The position numbers and the translations under genes were made by a program. A stretch of 64,000 bases of DNA from Cacajao melanocephalus (Eukaryota > Chordata > Mammalia > Primates > Pitheciidae): assembly GCA_963573385.1 (NCBI GenBank), contig CAUYLG010004861.1:26942-90941 (forward strand), written 5' to 3'. Below are positions 17,882 through 33,656 of the stretch, one piece after another. How positions within the stretch are numbered: the first letter of the stretch is position 1; the number at the start of each line of letters is the position of its first letter. Below the pieces are notes generated by a model. It saw nothing but the letters and a program-made list of their open reading frames with translations. It was not told where the DNA came from and ran no database searches.

Positions 17882-18126
17882 CACGTTTTTATTTATATGG
17901 CCAGTGTTTCTTCTGTCTTTTGCCCTGTGAACAGAGCTGTTCGCAAGAGTGGGTGATAGAACACATCATTTTACCATTTTTCAGAGGAAAGATTTTTTTT
18001 TTTAATTTAACATTTAAAACTGTAAAGAAGTTTGTTAACATTTTTTCCACTCTTTTCAAAGCAACTTATTCAGTATTGACCATGCAGTGTCTATTGGTAA
18101 AAATAAAAGCTAAGATATGTACATAC
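17882..18126 (-). other. GCNT2 intron immediately after exon 1B
   Basis: AT-rich non-repeat intron start of the isoform-B transcript. No second donor of comparable quality seen. Confidence 0.6.
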
Positions 18127-18127
18127 C
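18121..18127 (-). promoter_or_regulatory. GCNT2: Splice donor of GCNT2 exon 1B
   Basis: On the minus strand the coding sequence reads AGG ATT CCT G|GTATGT, breaking the Arg-Ile-Pro-Gly codon run after the first base of the Gly codon. This is where the family's first exons end before exon 2 resumes. The ORF runs on only four codons into the intron, as expected for read-through. Confidence 0.9.
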
Positions 18128-19051
18128 AGGAATCCTGTTGAGTGTCACCCAGAAATGTTCATCAGGGCTGTAGGTGTCCTTGGACCAGGAGAGTAAGTCA
18201 AGTGCGAGCTGGTCTTGGAGGACAAAGTTAGCAAAGTCCCTTGTGAGAGCCACGTAGGCCGTGCCAAAGTAAATGACCATGTCGTGAGGAGGAGGAGTTT
18301 TTAATTTTGTGGTTTTAATAACATAGGAATTTTTGTGGTCTAACAGTTCTTGGTGGACGTACTTAGTCCGTCCAATTGCATGCTCGGGAGGCAGGACCCC
18401 AGGAGTGATATTTTTCCCTTTAAATCCCTTCAGATACTGAACTATTTCCCTGTTGGTTTTCAGGGGAAAGTCTTGCCCGCAGGTGTTGATGACGTACTTC
18501 CAGGGAACCTCAGAAGCCACAAGGTCTTCCAGGCAGTGCAGGTCAGCCCAGAGCCTGGAGATACCCCCATAGACGACCTGCTCCATCTTGGAAGCCAGAA
18601 AAGCATTTGGGAAGCAGCTGAGTAACTGTTTCACTGCATCTTTAAAGGCGTCCGTCGCCTTCTGATCCAGGTGTACACAGTAGACATTCTGGGGCATATA
18701 AATCGCCCTGAAGAGCCTCTCAAAAGTGCCAAAGTCTTTGTGAATGGTCACTGTGTAAGCCAAAGGGAACCCAGCCTCTTCTTCAGAGAGTGTTTCTGTG
18801 ACGTAGTGGCTTCGAACCACGTACTCATAGCAGGTAGCTTCATCAAGGGTAGTTTTTAATGCATTTTCTGTTGGGTAAAACACTTTCCCCTCAAAAATCT
18901 GATGACAGGCTTCTGCTAACAGTGAAGCATTGGACAGAGCTGCCCTCAGAAAATGTTTATTCTCCCATAACTCAGTATTGTAAACAAATACAAAAATCAG
19001 GGCAGAAATAAGAGACACACTAAAAAGACAGCGCTTCCAAGAGCCCATCAT
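18127..19051 (-). CDS. GCNT2: GCNT2 alternative first exon 1B, intact; I-branching beta-1,6-N-acetylglucosaminyltransferase
   Basis: Seen: 308 open codons plus one base, starting at tandem ATG ATG (19046-19051) and ending at a consensus donor G|GTATGT (intron from 18126), splice phase 1. An in-frame TTG two codons upstream is not needed as a start. The protein has a short cytosolic tail (MMGSWKR), a hydrophobic anchor at residues 8-24, sequons at N41 and N214, cysteines at 49, 74, 125, 146, 173 and 191, and the family block SPDEHFW at 295-301, whose E298 aligns by recall with the catalytic base of GCNT1. Known: GT14 family, type II Golgi membrane protein adding beta-1,6-GlcNAc to poly-N-acetyllactosamine to turn i into I antigen. 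Three first exons (A, B, C) share exons 2-3; B is associated with lens and other epithelia. The shared exons are not in this window. W168 in SRLWADL, where the decayed copy has Q, is odd. Assignment to isoform B rests on the recalled N-terminus. Confidence 0.95.
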
Positions 19052-20386
<1,335 letters not shown>

Positions 20387-20618
20387 GCATCTCAGTTTTG
20401 GATGTTCCTGAACTTAAGGAGAGAGGCTCTCATGTCCAGATTTACAAATACTTTAAAGAAGGTTTTTTTTTAAATCCATAAAAAATGAGAATAATTTTAT
20501 CACCATAGGTCAATTGTGACAATAAAATTAGATAACATATACAGAGTTCATCACCGTGTCCAGAAACATATTGGGGTGGTAAAGAAGCAGCAAAATGTTA
20601 CTAAACAAGAAGCCCGTC

Positions 20619-20796
20619 ACACGCACACATGCACACACACACACATGCACACACACACACTCATAAACACACATGCACACACATGCTCACAGAGATATGC
20701 ACATGTGTGCACACCCATGTGCACACACATATGCTCATGCACATACACATGCATACCCACATATGCGCACACACACACGCATACACACATACCCCT
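20619..20796 (+). repeat. Imperfect (CA)n minisatellite-like tract
   Basis: Alternating purine-pyrimidine cacacatgcaca units over about 180 bases. Gives spurious His/Thr and Cys/Val ORFs. Confidence 0.93.
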
Positions 20797-21043
20797 CACC
20801 CCACACTCATACTTCTAGCAAATGACACATTACCACCTCTCCTTTGAAATATTCTTCCTCTTCCCTTACTCCCACCTCTGTGAGCCCATGCCAATCAGAT
20901 TATACATCTAAAACAGCAGTGATGCAGTGATGAGTTTTGTATGATGTAGTAGTCAGCCGCACCAGGTGTGAAAGCATGTCCCATTGGCTCCAAGCTCATG
21001 TATTCCTCATATTCTAGCTCCTAGCATTGTCTGTATGTGGTAG
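20797..21043. other. Non-repeat sequence
   Basis: Nothing recognised. Confidence 0.4.
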
Positions 21044-21057
21044 ACAATCAACTATTT

Positions 21058-21356
<299 letters not shown>

Positions 21357-21555
21357 ATCAATCAACTATTTATTGATTGAATGCTCAAGTTTTCATTTCC
21401 CTGTTTCCCTGATCACATTAGTGAGAAATTCCAGGTAATACTGATTTGTAGAAGACACATATTTGTATCTATGAATGTGGTACAGTCAACATACCTAATT
21501 TTTCCAATATATCTTCTAATTTTTATTAAATTATATTAATTAAATAATTTACTCT

Positions 21556-21673
21556 TTCGTAGAGATGAGGATCTTGCTATGTTGCCCAGGCTGGTCTTGA
21601 TCTCCTCAAGCGATCTTCCTACCTCATCCTCCCAAAGCTTTAGGATGACAGCTGTGAGCCACTGCACCTAGCT
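21556..21673 (-). mobile_element. Alu left-monomer (FLAM-like)
   Basis: Single diverged antisense arm. Confidence 0.85.
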
Positions 21674-21810
21674 CATTTTCTTAATCTCAAAGACAACATG
21701 ATATTACAGATAATTGATACAGTGTTTCCACATCCTGTACTGATAAATACAGTGTTTCCACCTCATGCCTATAGGATGTACACATTTTTATTTGATCAAG
21801 AACACAGGTA

Positions 21811-21942
21811 AGACTGGGTGCAGTGGCTCATGCCTGTAATCTCAGCACTTTGGGAAGGCCAAGGCAGGAGGGGCTCTTGAGGCCAGGAGTTCGTGACCAG
21901 CTAGGCAACACAGCAAGGCCCCATCTCTAATAAATTTTAAAA
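21811..21942 (+). mobile_element. Alu left-monomer (FLAM-like)
   Basis: Single sense arm ending tctctaataaattttaaaa. Confidence 0.85.
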
Positions 21943-22875
21943 GAAGAAGCAGGCAGGGAGATGCAAGCTTCCATCCTGCATTTTGCACTTAATATCACAC
22001 CATAATATTTTCCATAGTGCTTCTTGGTGTGTCTCAGGCCTTACCTTCACAATCATTAGTTTAGAACATAAGATGGGAGTTATTCTTGTTGGTTTTTCCA
22101 CACCCCAGCTAAAAGCGAATGCATTGAGACGGCAGCCAACTCTATTTCACAGCATCAGGAATACAGGAAATGATGACGAGAAAGGACGCAGGAAAAATCC
22201 TCTAGCACTCAGTGAGTCAGTTTTCAGTTGCTTCTGGAATCAGATTCTACAGCATGACTCAGGTACACCCATTCGTGCCCATAGAGCCCCCAAAATAGAA
22301 TTGAATCAATCTATTTTCTTAACTATCTTTCATGCGTCTATCCAGAATTCTTTTGAACAAATCACTTCTTCAATACAGTAGGCGTACAAAATCAATTTTT
22401 TTCTGAAATGACTAAAATTTCTCTAATTTTTTAGTTGACTTTTAATATCGCTTTAGACCCTATCCATATCAAATGAAATTGACTATAGGAATGATTAAAT
22501 GAAAATGCCAATGCTGAACTATGCTTATCTAAACTAGTCAAGTAATTTTTACCATATTTTCTCCTAATTTACCTAGACAATTACATCAGCTCTTTCTTTG
22601 TTTGACTCTCATCTCATTCTGGCCTAGTTCTATCCCTCCAGACATTGCAGGCATAAAAGCATCTTGAATCGTTTGCTTGCTCCTTGAATTTCCAGCTCAC
22701 TGGATTTAGTTGCAGGGTAATGAACACCTGCATTTTGTGCTCTGCTGCAGGAACAAGCAAAGTTCAGGCATCTTTACTTATCCTTACCTGAAATGCATGG
22801 GAGGCCCTTGATTTTGAGCTCTGGAGCATTTACCATCATGTAAAATAGTACTGTTGACAATGATAGACATTTAAA
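21943..22875. other. Non-repeat sequence
   Basis: 933 bases. The longest ORF (plus strand, 132 codons, 21983-22381) has no recognisable domain and spans the AT-rich stretch; not accepted as a gene. Confidence 0.45.
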
Positions 22876-22890
22876 TAAGAATTAATATGA

Positions 22891-23187
<297 letters not shown>

Positions 23188-23216
23188 CCAGAATTAATAT
23201 GAACCTATTTCCTTTT

Positions 23217-23385
23217 CATTTTTTCATTTTCATTTTCTTTTTCTTTTTTAAAAAAATTTCTTTTTCTTTTAAAAACAGGGTTTCACCATGCTGGTCAGGC
23301 TGGTCTTGAACTCCCAACCTCAGGTAATCCGCCTGCCTTGGCCTCCAAAGTGCTTGGATTACAGGCTTGAGCCATCACATCCGGC
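23217..23385 (-). mobile_element. Truncated antisense Alu with own target duplication
   Basis: T-rich tail, then only the left-arm part (about 113 bases). Flanked by the 17-base duplication tgaacctatttcctttt (about 23200-23216 and 23386-23402). Confidence 0.93.
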
Positions 23386-23402
23386 CTGAACCTATTTCCT
23401 TT

Positions 23403-24135
23403 TACTTCAACCCAGTGCCAGCTGATGCGTTTTCTTTTGGTAGGCACGTTGGACACGCTGGTCTTCCTGACCCTCCAGCTTTCCCAATGCCCTTGTGCAA
23501 TCTACCACTAATCACTCTCCTCAATTCTGGGCTCTAGGACCTTGCATTTGTGTGATATAATGGGAGGAGATAGTAATCAGAAAGTGACCAAAAAGAATAG
23601 AGATTGTCCATCCCAACTTGAACTTTAGATCAAAATTAATACCCTCCAATTCTAAGTTGGAGGCACTGATCAGGTGGGATAAATAAAGAGTTCTGAACAA
23701 ACTGGGAACCAGCAAAGACTTCTAGTTTGGTTGCTCAGTAACTGACCACGTGTATATTATGTTCAGTCTCTAATTGCTTATTTCTCCATAACACATACTC
23801 TTATAAATTCTCACTCCAGGACATAAACTAATTTTTATTGCACTAAGATACTGCACTTACAGTCTCAATAACTGATTGTAGAAAGAGAAGCGGAAGAAAA
23901 GGGGTTCCTTTCTACAGTCAACAATCTCGTCATCCTCACCTTAATTATTCATGGACCATATGACGCCCAAAGCACTTTTCACATATTCATTTTACCATGA
24001 CATCACTTGTGTGCCCAAATTAGAAACCAGGGGGCCAATGGAAACTTTCTCAGCATCTTTGAAAGCCTGATGCGGCCTCAGAGGAAGAACAGCTTGGATT
24101 AAACTGGTTTTTAATCCAAAGGGCAAAACATTTTT
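23403..24135. other. Non-repeat sequence
   Basis: No gene recognised. Confidence 0.45.
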
Positions 24136-24136
24136 T

Positions 24137-24200
24137 CATTTTTCTTTTCTTTTCTTTTCTTTTCTTTTCTTTTCTTTTCTTTTCTTTTCTTTTCTTTTTT
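24137..24200 (+). repeat. (TTTTC)n microsatellite
   Basis: About 11 units; expanded tail of the antisense Alu that follows. Confidence 0.95.
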
Positions 24201-24358
24201 GATACAAGAGTTTTGCTTTTGTTGCCCAAGTGCAGTGCAATGGAGCGATCTTGGCTCACTGCAATCTTCACCTCCTGGGTTCAAGTGATTCTCCTGCCTC
24301 AGCCTTCCAAGTAGCTGGGATTACAGGCATGCGCCACCACGCCCAGCTAATTTTTGTA
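24201..24358 (-). mobile_element. 5'-truncated Alu (right arm only)
   Basis: Antisense right arm stopping at ctaatttttgtat; left arm absent. Confidence 0.92.
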
Positions 24359-24426
24359 TCATTTTGTCCTTTTTCAAAAAGACAACTGTTTTCCTGTCCT
24401 CCTCTCCGCCTCCTCTTTCTCATTTA

Positions 24427-24836
<410 letters not shown>

Positions 24837-25282
24837 CCCCGGATTCTGTGTCGGAAAGTCTCCATTGACCAAGGCCACTCAGGACAGTCTTTGAGCTCTT
24901 GAATAAGTCATTTGATTTATAATCACAGCTTCCTCTTGGAGTGAATTTGAGAAAACAACACCCTCAGATCTCGCAGGCTGGAGGGGACTCTGCAGTTACT
25001 CAGAGCCTCCAACTCCCAACTGTGGCTTCCTTCCTAACCAGACCACCTCAGTCTTGGGTTTTCAAGTCTAAAGTCAAGACAACAGCAATCTCCGGGCCAT
25101 GCTGGGAGAATTCTGGAGGTAAGGCACCCAACATACTCAGCTCAGGACTGATAGAGAAGTCAGAGCTAAATGTAGACCTGGATGGAAAGCCGTGGGGAAG
25201 AGGCTATGAGCGGGGAATAAAGTGGGTTGTGATGGTATAACAAAAATATACCTGGAAAAAAGGTAATAGGGAAATGCAAGAG
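24837..25282. other. Non-repeat sequence
   Basis: Nothing recognised. Confidence 0.4.
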
Positions 25283-26090
<808 letters not shown>

Positions 26091-26915
26091 CAAGCTCAGC
26101 CAGTTAAATAACTTTGAGGCAATTTAAGGCTGAGGAAAGTTAAATAGCAGCTCAGTTACTAGGCAGAGTCCAGGCCTTAAAGGCACATTCCACCTGCGTT
26201 TGCACATGAAAAGATATCTGACCACCCCAGGCTTTCCAAGCCAGAGGCTAGGTGAGAAGCCTGAGCCTGAGAACCTCATTCGTTTTAGCAGGTTGATTTT
26301 TCTGTTGCAGAAAGCTATCCCGGAGTTGAGTTTTGAGTGTATTCTGTCAGTTGGATGTTATGAGAAGCTACAACAGCAGCTCAATCTCAGTGCCCCAGGC
26401 TTTGTCGTTTTCCCTTTTCTGGAGTTTCGCTCTTTCATTCCCACCCTCCATCGCTCAGAAAGTCCTTGATAGGATTTTGAAGTTACAGGAACTAAAAATC
26501 ACTGCTGTAGGTAGAATACTTCCACAAGTGAGGCCTTAAGCTTCTGATCACTAATTATGTGAAAGCATGCAGCCTCCCTTCTTCCAATAATTGCAATATG
26601 CTGTTCAATCAGGACAGAGTGCAAAGAAACAGATCCTTTATGCAGTTAGGTTCCCAGGTCCTGGGATTACAGTGTCCCTGTCTTCTGGAAAACCATAGCC
26701 TACAGGTAACTAGTCTCTATTGGGCCAATCTGCCACCAGGTGTGGAAAGACTCTCTTAACAAGTGACATCTCTCAAAGGCCACATTTGAAAATAAGGAAA
26801 ACAGAAAAGTAGCTTTGAATTTGGCTAAGCCTGAATTTACTTAGTAGATCTGTCTTTAATATGGGAAGACGGGTTTTCACAGAAGGGCAATACAACTCTA
26901 CTACTTTTCTACACA
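26091..26915. other. Non-repeat sequence
   Basis: 825 bases; no exon found. The 89- and 68-codon plus ORFs overlap in different frames and resemble nothing. Confidence 0.45.
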
Positions 26916-26919
26916 GTCC

Positions 26920-27010
26920 AGAGCTTCATTTTCAATTTTCCCTATTATCAAATGAGGTTCATACCTCACAGGAATGCTTCAAAAGCAACTAATTAAATAA
27001 AATACATTTT
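26920..27010 (+). repeat. MIR SINE fragment
   Basis: tatcaaatgaggttcatacctcacaggaatg fits the MIR 3' half. Confidence 0.55.
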
Positions 27011-27011
27011 A

Positions 27012-28470
<1,459 letters not shown>

Positions 28471-28474
28471 CCTT

Positions 28475-28565
28475 GGGCTGGAGTCAGAAGGTAAGTTCTC
28501 TCCTCTCTAATGCAAGCTGTATACCTTGAGCAAGTCACTTTCTCTCCCTGAGTTCTGGCTTTTCC
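28475..28565 (+). repeat. MIR SINE fragment
   Basis: gggctggagtcagaaggtaa ... ccttgagcaagtcactttctctccctgag. Confidence 0.65.
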
Positions 28566-28723
28566 CAGGCCAGGCAAACAGGCTCTTTGTATACTCTTCC
28601 AGGAACAAACTGATTCCTGTACCAGGGAACAAGATAGTCCTACTGTGCATTTAGCCATGTTCCTCTCTTCTGCCAAACACTTTGCAGTTGGAAGCAGCTT
28701 ATAAAATTCAGTGGGGATAAAGT

Positions 28724-28846
28724 AGGGCACGGTGGTATGCACCTGCAGTTTCAGCTCCTAGGGAGGCTGAGGCGGGAGGATTGTTTGAGCCTAGAAATTC
28801 CGAGACCAGCCTGGGGAACACAGTAAGACTTCAACTTAAAAAAAAG
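28724..28846 (+). mobile_element. Alu monomer (old)
   Basis: Single sense arm with a short A-tail. Approximate duplication aaattcagtgg / aaatccagtgg. Confidence 0.8.
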
Positions 28847-28926
28847 AAAAATCCAGTGGAGTTTAAAAAAAAATGTTTGTAGTCATAAAGCCAGGATAAA
28901 CTGAAGAAACAGCAAATCAACAATTC

Positions 28927-29219
28927 TTTTTTTTTTTTTCTGTAACAGAGCCTTGCTCTGTCACTCAGGCTGGAGTGCAGTGTCGTGATCTCAGCTCACT
29001 GCAACCCCTGTCTCCCAGTTCAAGCAATTCTCCTGCGTCAGCCTCCCGAGTAGCTGGGACTACAGGCACCCGTCACCATGCCCAGCTAATTTTTGTGTTT
29101 TTAGTAGAGATGAGATTTCACCATGTTGGCCAGGATGGTCTTGAACTCCTGACCTCGTGATCCACCCGCCTCAGCTTCCCAAAGTGCTGGATTACAGGTG
29201 TGAGCCACTGCGCCTGGCC
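28927..29219 (-). mobile_element. Alu SINE, full length
   Basis: Antisense with T-tail. Confidence 0.95.
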
Positions 29220-29496
29220 AATTGTACATTTTAAAACAACTAAAAGTATAATTGGATTGTTTGTAGCACAAAGCATAAATGCTTGAAGTGATAGAGACCT
29301 CATTTACCGTGAAGGGATTATTACACATTGCATGCCTGTATCAAAACATCTCATGTAACCTGTAAAATATATACCGCTACGATGTATGAACAAAAAATTT
29401 TTTAAAAAGATGACATACAATGCCAGCAGAAATTTAATAAGCATGTTCTATAAGCTAACAGTATGTTTAGTGACACATAGAAGTATAATTTGTTTT

Positions 29497-29785
29497 ATTT
29501 ATTTATTTTTTTTGAGACAGAGTCTTGCTGTACTGCCCAGGCTGGAGTGCAGTGGTGCAATCTTGGCTCACTACAGCCTCCACCTCCCGAGTTCAAGCAA
29601 CTTTCCTGACTCAGCCTTGGGATTACAGGCACTGCCACCACACCCAGCTGATTTTTGTATTCTTAGTAAAGATGGGGATTCACCATGTTGGCCAGGCTGG
29701 TCTCAAACTCCTGACCTCAAGTGATTCATCTACCTTGGCCTCCCAAAAGTGCTGGGATTACAAGCATGAGCCACTGTGCCTGGCC
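29497..29785 (-). mobile_element. Alu SINE, full length
   Basis: Target duplication aagtataattt (about 29482-29492 and 29788-29798). Forms an inverted pair with the next Alu, 60 bases away. Confidence 0.96.
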
Positions 29786-29845
29786 AAAAGTATAATTTAT
29801 TTAACATTAATTCATTGAAACAGACATGCAAAGGATATTCATGTG

Positions 29846-30141
29846 CTGGGTGTGAGGGCTTACGCCTGTAATCCCAGGACTTTGGGAGGCTGAGGCAGGT
29901 GGATCACCTGAGGTCAGGAGTTTGAGACCAGCCTGACCAACATGTAGAAACCCTGTCTCTACTAAAAATTCAAAATTAGCCAGGCGTGATGGCGCATGCC
30001 TATAATCCCAGTTACTCAGGAGGCTGAGGCAGGAGAATCGCTTGAACCCAGGAGGCAGAAGTTTCAGTGAGCTGAGATCGCGCCATTGCACTCTAGCCTG
30101 GGCAACAAGAGTGAAACTCTGTCTCAAAAAAAAAAGAAAAA
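29846..30141 (+). mobile_element. Alu SINE, full length
   Basis: Sense Alu ending 150 bases downstream of the donor of the decayed GCNT2-type exon. Confidence 0.96.
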
Positions 30142-30211
30142 AATATATTCCTAAAGTCTAGAAACATAGGTGGGTATATATAATGTCATCAAGACCACTT
30201 TCAATGTGTAA

Positions 30212-30254
30212 CACACACGTGCATGTGTACACACACACACACACACAGACACAC
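30212..30254 (+). repeat. (CA)n microsatellite
   Basis: Short CA run just downstream of the decayed exon's donor. Confidence 0.9.
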
Positions 30255-30287
30255 TGCAGACTTTATGTAGATTGGAAATCAAGTTCC

Positions 30288-30294
30288 ACATACC
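30288..30294 (-). promoter_or_regulatory. Retained splice donor of the decayed first exon
   Basis: AGG ATT CCA G|GTATGTGG matches the exon 1B junction in position and phase, although the coding body is broken. It could still be used as a non-coding or decoy first exon. Confidence 0.7.
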
Positions 30295-31214
30295 TGGAAT
30301 CCTATTGAGTGTCACCCAGAAATGCTCATCAGGAGAGCAGGTATCCTTTGACCACTCAAGTAAGTCAATGGCCCTCTGGTCTTGAAGCACAAAATTAGCA
30401 AATTTTCTTGAAGGGCCACATAGGCAGAGCCAAAGTAAATGGTTAGATTGTGGGGAGGAGGCATTTTTCTCATCCAAGTCCACAGCATGAAGGAAAACAA
30501 ACTGCTATCTCTGCTCCAAGTGCACGTATTTAGTCCTTCTGATAATACGAGGCGGAGGCAGCACCCCAGGGGTGATATTTTTCCCTTTAAGTCCCTTCAG
30601 ATGCTGAACTATCTCCCTGTTGGTTTTCAGGGGGACATCTTGCCCACAGGTGTTGATGGCGTACTTCCAGGGAACCTCAGAGGCCACCAGGTCCTTCAGG
30701 CAGTGCAAGTCAGCTTGGAGCCTGGAGATCCCTGCATAGACCACAGACTCCGTCTTAGAAGCCACAAAGATGTTTGCGAAGCGCTCAGTAGCTTTCTTAC
30801 AGCATCTTTGAAAGCAGCTGGGGCCTTCTGATCCACACGGACACAGTAGATGTTTTGGGGAGTGCAGATGGCCCTGAAGAGCCTTTCAAATGTATCAAAA
30901 TCTTTGTGGATGACCACGACAGAGGCCAAAGGGAACTCGGCTTTGTCTTCGGACAGAGGTTCCATTATGTAGTGATTTTGGATCAAGTATTGCTGGCAAG
31001 TTATATTTCTCAGTGGCGTCACTGGTATATTTTCATCTAGGAACATTTTCTTGCCTATTGCAATCATGCCACACACTTCTGCAGGGACTGAAGAGTTTGA
31101 GATTTTCCCCTGTGGAAGGTATTTTTGCCAGACTAAATGGTTGGTATACGGGAATAAAAGAGTTATGAATGTGGCCATCAGTCCCAGGACCAAGCCAAAT
31201 GCCCTCACCTTCAT
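30294..31214 (-). pseudogene. Decayed extra GCNT2-type first exon
   Basis: Seen: ATG at 31212-31214, an N-terminal hydrophobic anchor (FGLVLGLMATFITLLF), then family blocks in order: [149 protein letters not shown]. These fall in several frames. There is a one-base deletion near 30781-30785 (Ser-Cys-Phe expected), an in-frame TAG at 30505-30507, a frame change between 30505 and 30455, and a one-base deletion near 30410. Length is 921 bases against 925 for exon 1B, on the same strand 11 kb upstream, and the donor G|GTATGT survives. The N-terminal 80 residues do not resemble the A, B or C starts as I recall them, so this looks like a separate, lost first exon. The coding lesions exclude a working enzyme. 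Confidence 0.9.
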
Positions 31215-31879
31215 CTTTCCTATGATCTCTTCTCAGTTCATCACTCACCTGATTTTATGCCATTGCTGAAGTCAGTCTGCAGGTCCCCGGACTTGAGAAA
31301 TCTGCTCTAGCAACTATTTTCAGCAAGAAGAGCAATATGACCATTTATCTAAAAGGAGGATCAACCACAAGACTGTAGCTCTTCTCTTACATTGAAAAAA
31401 TCAGGTGAATCTTTGAACATGAATCAGTGGGGCCAGCTGACCACCTCGCAAAAGCCAGGCACAGCTGGGCACCTCTGAATAGATCAACCTCAAATTAAGA
31501 CCCTAGCATCGGCCACAGCTGCCAGCTCAGGGTGTTTTTTCCACGTGGAGTAAGGGTGAAATATATGTTCATTTATCACCTCTTTTCCCCATACAGAGCC
31601 ACCATCACTGATGTCACCTTTGAATGCAAGGGATGCTGTATTTCTTCAACTTCAGGCAATCACAGTTGTCCTGAGGTTGGTCACCATTTACATGGACAGT
31701 ACCGAGAACTGCTCAAGAGTGGAGTCTCTTTACTTAAAATTAAAGATCAAGAATTTATAGTATTTCAGAATTGGAAGGAATCTGGCAGATTATTCCCACC
31801 AACTTATTCAATTTACATATGGAGAACACTGTCAATGAACCGTAATGACTATTCTATCACACTTTGTCTCCATTTTCTC
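31215..31879. other. 5' flank of the decayed GCNT2-type exon
   Basis: Non-repeat for about 650 bases, paralleling the repeat-free flank of exon 1B. No intact promoter element is claimed. Confidence 0.45.
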
Positions 31880-32000
31880 ACTGATGGCCTAAGAGGTAAG
31901 CATTGACATTATATTCACTTTGCACATGAAGAATTTAAGCCCAAAGATATGCCAGCTTGTCTGATATCCAGTAATGAGTTAATGGTAGCATGGGGTTTTC
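31880..32000 (-). repeat. MIR SINE fragment
   Basis: agaggtaagcattgacatta ... tgaagaatttaagcccaaagat ... ggttttcaaacc. Confidence 0.65.
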
Positions 32001-32011
32001 AAACCTAACTC

Positions 32012-32650
<639 letters not shown>

Positions 32651-32654
32651 CAAA

Positions 32655-32883
32655 CATAATTATTCTAACTGCATAGGCCATCTACCTGGAATATTCTCTC
32701 CCCCTGCCTTTTCTTGAGTTCCTACTCATCTTTCGGGTCCCTATGTGACACTGCTTCCCTGGTGACCCTTCCTTGCCCTTCCAATTCTGGGTTAGAAGCC
32801 CTTTCACCTGCCCTAATAACACCTTGTACTCCCTACAATTGCTTGTTTGTTTGCTCTACCACTAGTCTGTGGAGGACTATTTC
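32655..32883 (+). mobile_element. L2 3'-region fragment, left piece
   Basis: acctggaatattctctcccc, gttcctactcatctttcgggtc and ccactagtctgtggaggac match the L2 3' region. Continues at 33657. Confidence 0.75.
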
Positions 32884-33656
32884 TTTTTTAAAATTTTTAT
32901 GTATGTATGTACATATGCATGTATTTATATTGAGACAGAGTTTTGTTCTTGTTGCCCAGGCTGGAGTGCAATGGCATAATCTTGGCTCACCACAACCTCC
33001 GCCTCCCAGGTTCAAGCGATTCTCCTGCCTCAGCCTCCTGAGTATCTGGGATTACAGGTGCGTACTACCATGCCTGGCTAATTTTTGTATTTTTAGTAGA
33101 GACAGGGTTTCACCATGTTGGTCAGGTTGGTCTCGAACTCCTGACCTTGTGATCTGCCCACTTCGGCCTCCCAAAGTGCTGGGATTACAGGTGTGAGCCA
33201 CTGTGCCTGGCCAATATTTTATTTTTAAATGTATGATTTACGTATAGTAATTATACATATTTATGGGGTGCAGCATGATGTTCCAATACATGTATACATT
33301 GTGTAATGATCAAATCACAGTAATTAGCATATCCATCGCCTTAGACATTTATTGTTTCTTTGTTATCAGAACATTCAAAAACAGCTCTTCTGGTATTTTG
33401 AAATATACAATGCGTTGTCATTAACTGTAACCCTCCTCCTATGCAATAGAACTCCAGAACATATCCTTCTTCTCTCACTGTAGCTTGGCCCCTGTTGCCC
33501 AATCTCTCATCACCGCCCTGCTCCTTTCCCTTCCCATTCTCTGGTAACTACTGTTCTACTCTCTGCTTCTATAACAACTTTTTAGATTCCGCATGAGTGA
33601 GATCATGCAATGTTTCTTTCTCTGTGCCTGGCTTATTTCACTTAATATAACGTCCC
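32884..33656 (-). mobile_element. L1 3' fragment inserted in L2
   Basis: Antisense L1 (atttatggggtgcagcatgatgtt, gagtgagatcatgcaatgtt, ctggcttatttcacttaata), itself carrying an Alu at 32930. Near-identical ggaRaactatttct-type phrases flank it (32872-32885 and 33659-33672) as target duplication. Confidence 0.85.
32930..33212 (-). mobile_element. Alu SINE inserted in the L1 3' end
   Basis: Antisense Alu between the L1 tail-like T/A-rich stretch and its 3' UTR. Confidence 0.95.

Noticed and set aside
20619..20796. CRISPR-like array
   Set aside because: Simple dinucleotide repeat in a primate genome, no spacer structure.
20516..20847. His/Thr-rich ORFs, histidine-rich protein
   Set aside because: Translation of the CA-type repeat.
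21983..22381. 132-codon plus ORF outside repeats
   Set aside because: No recognisable family, no splice or promoter context, AT-rich; chance length for 900 bases of stop-poor sequence.
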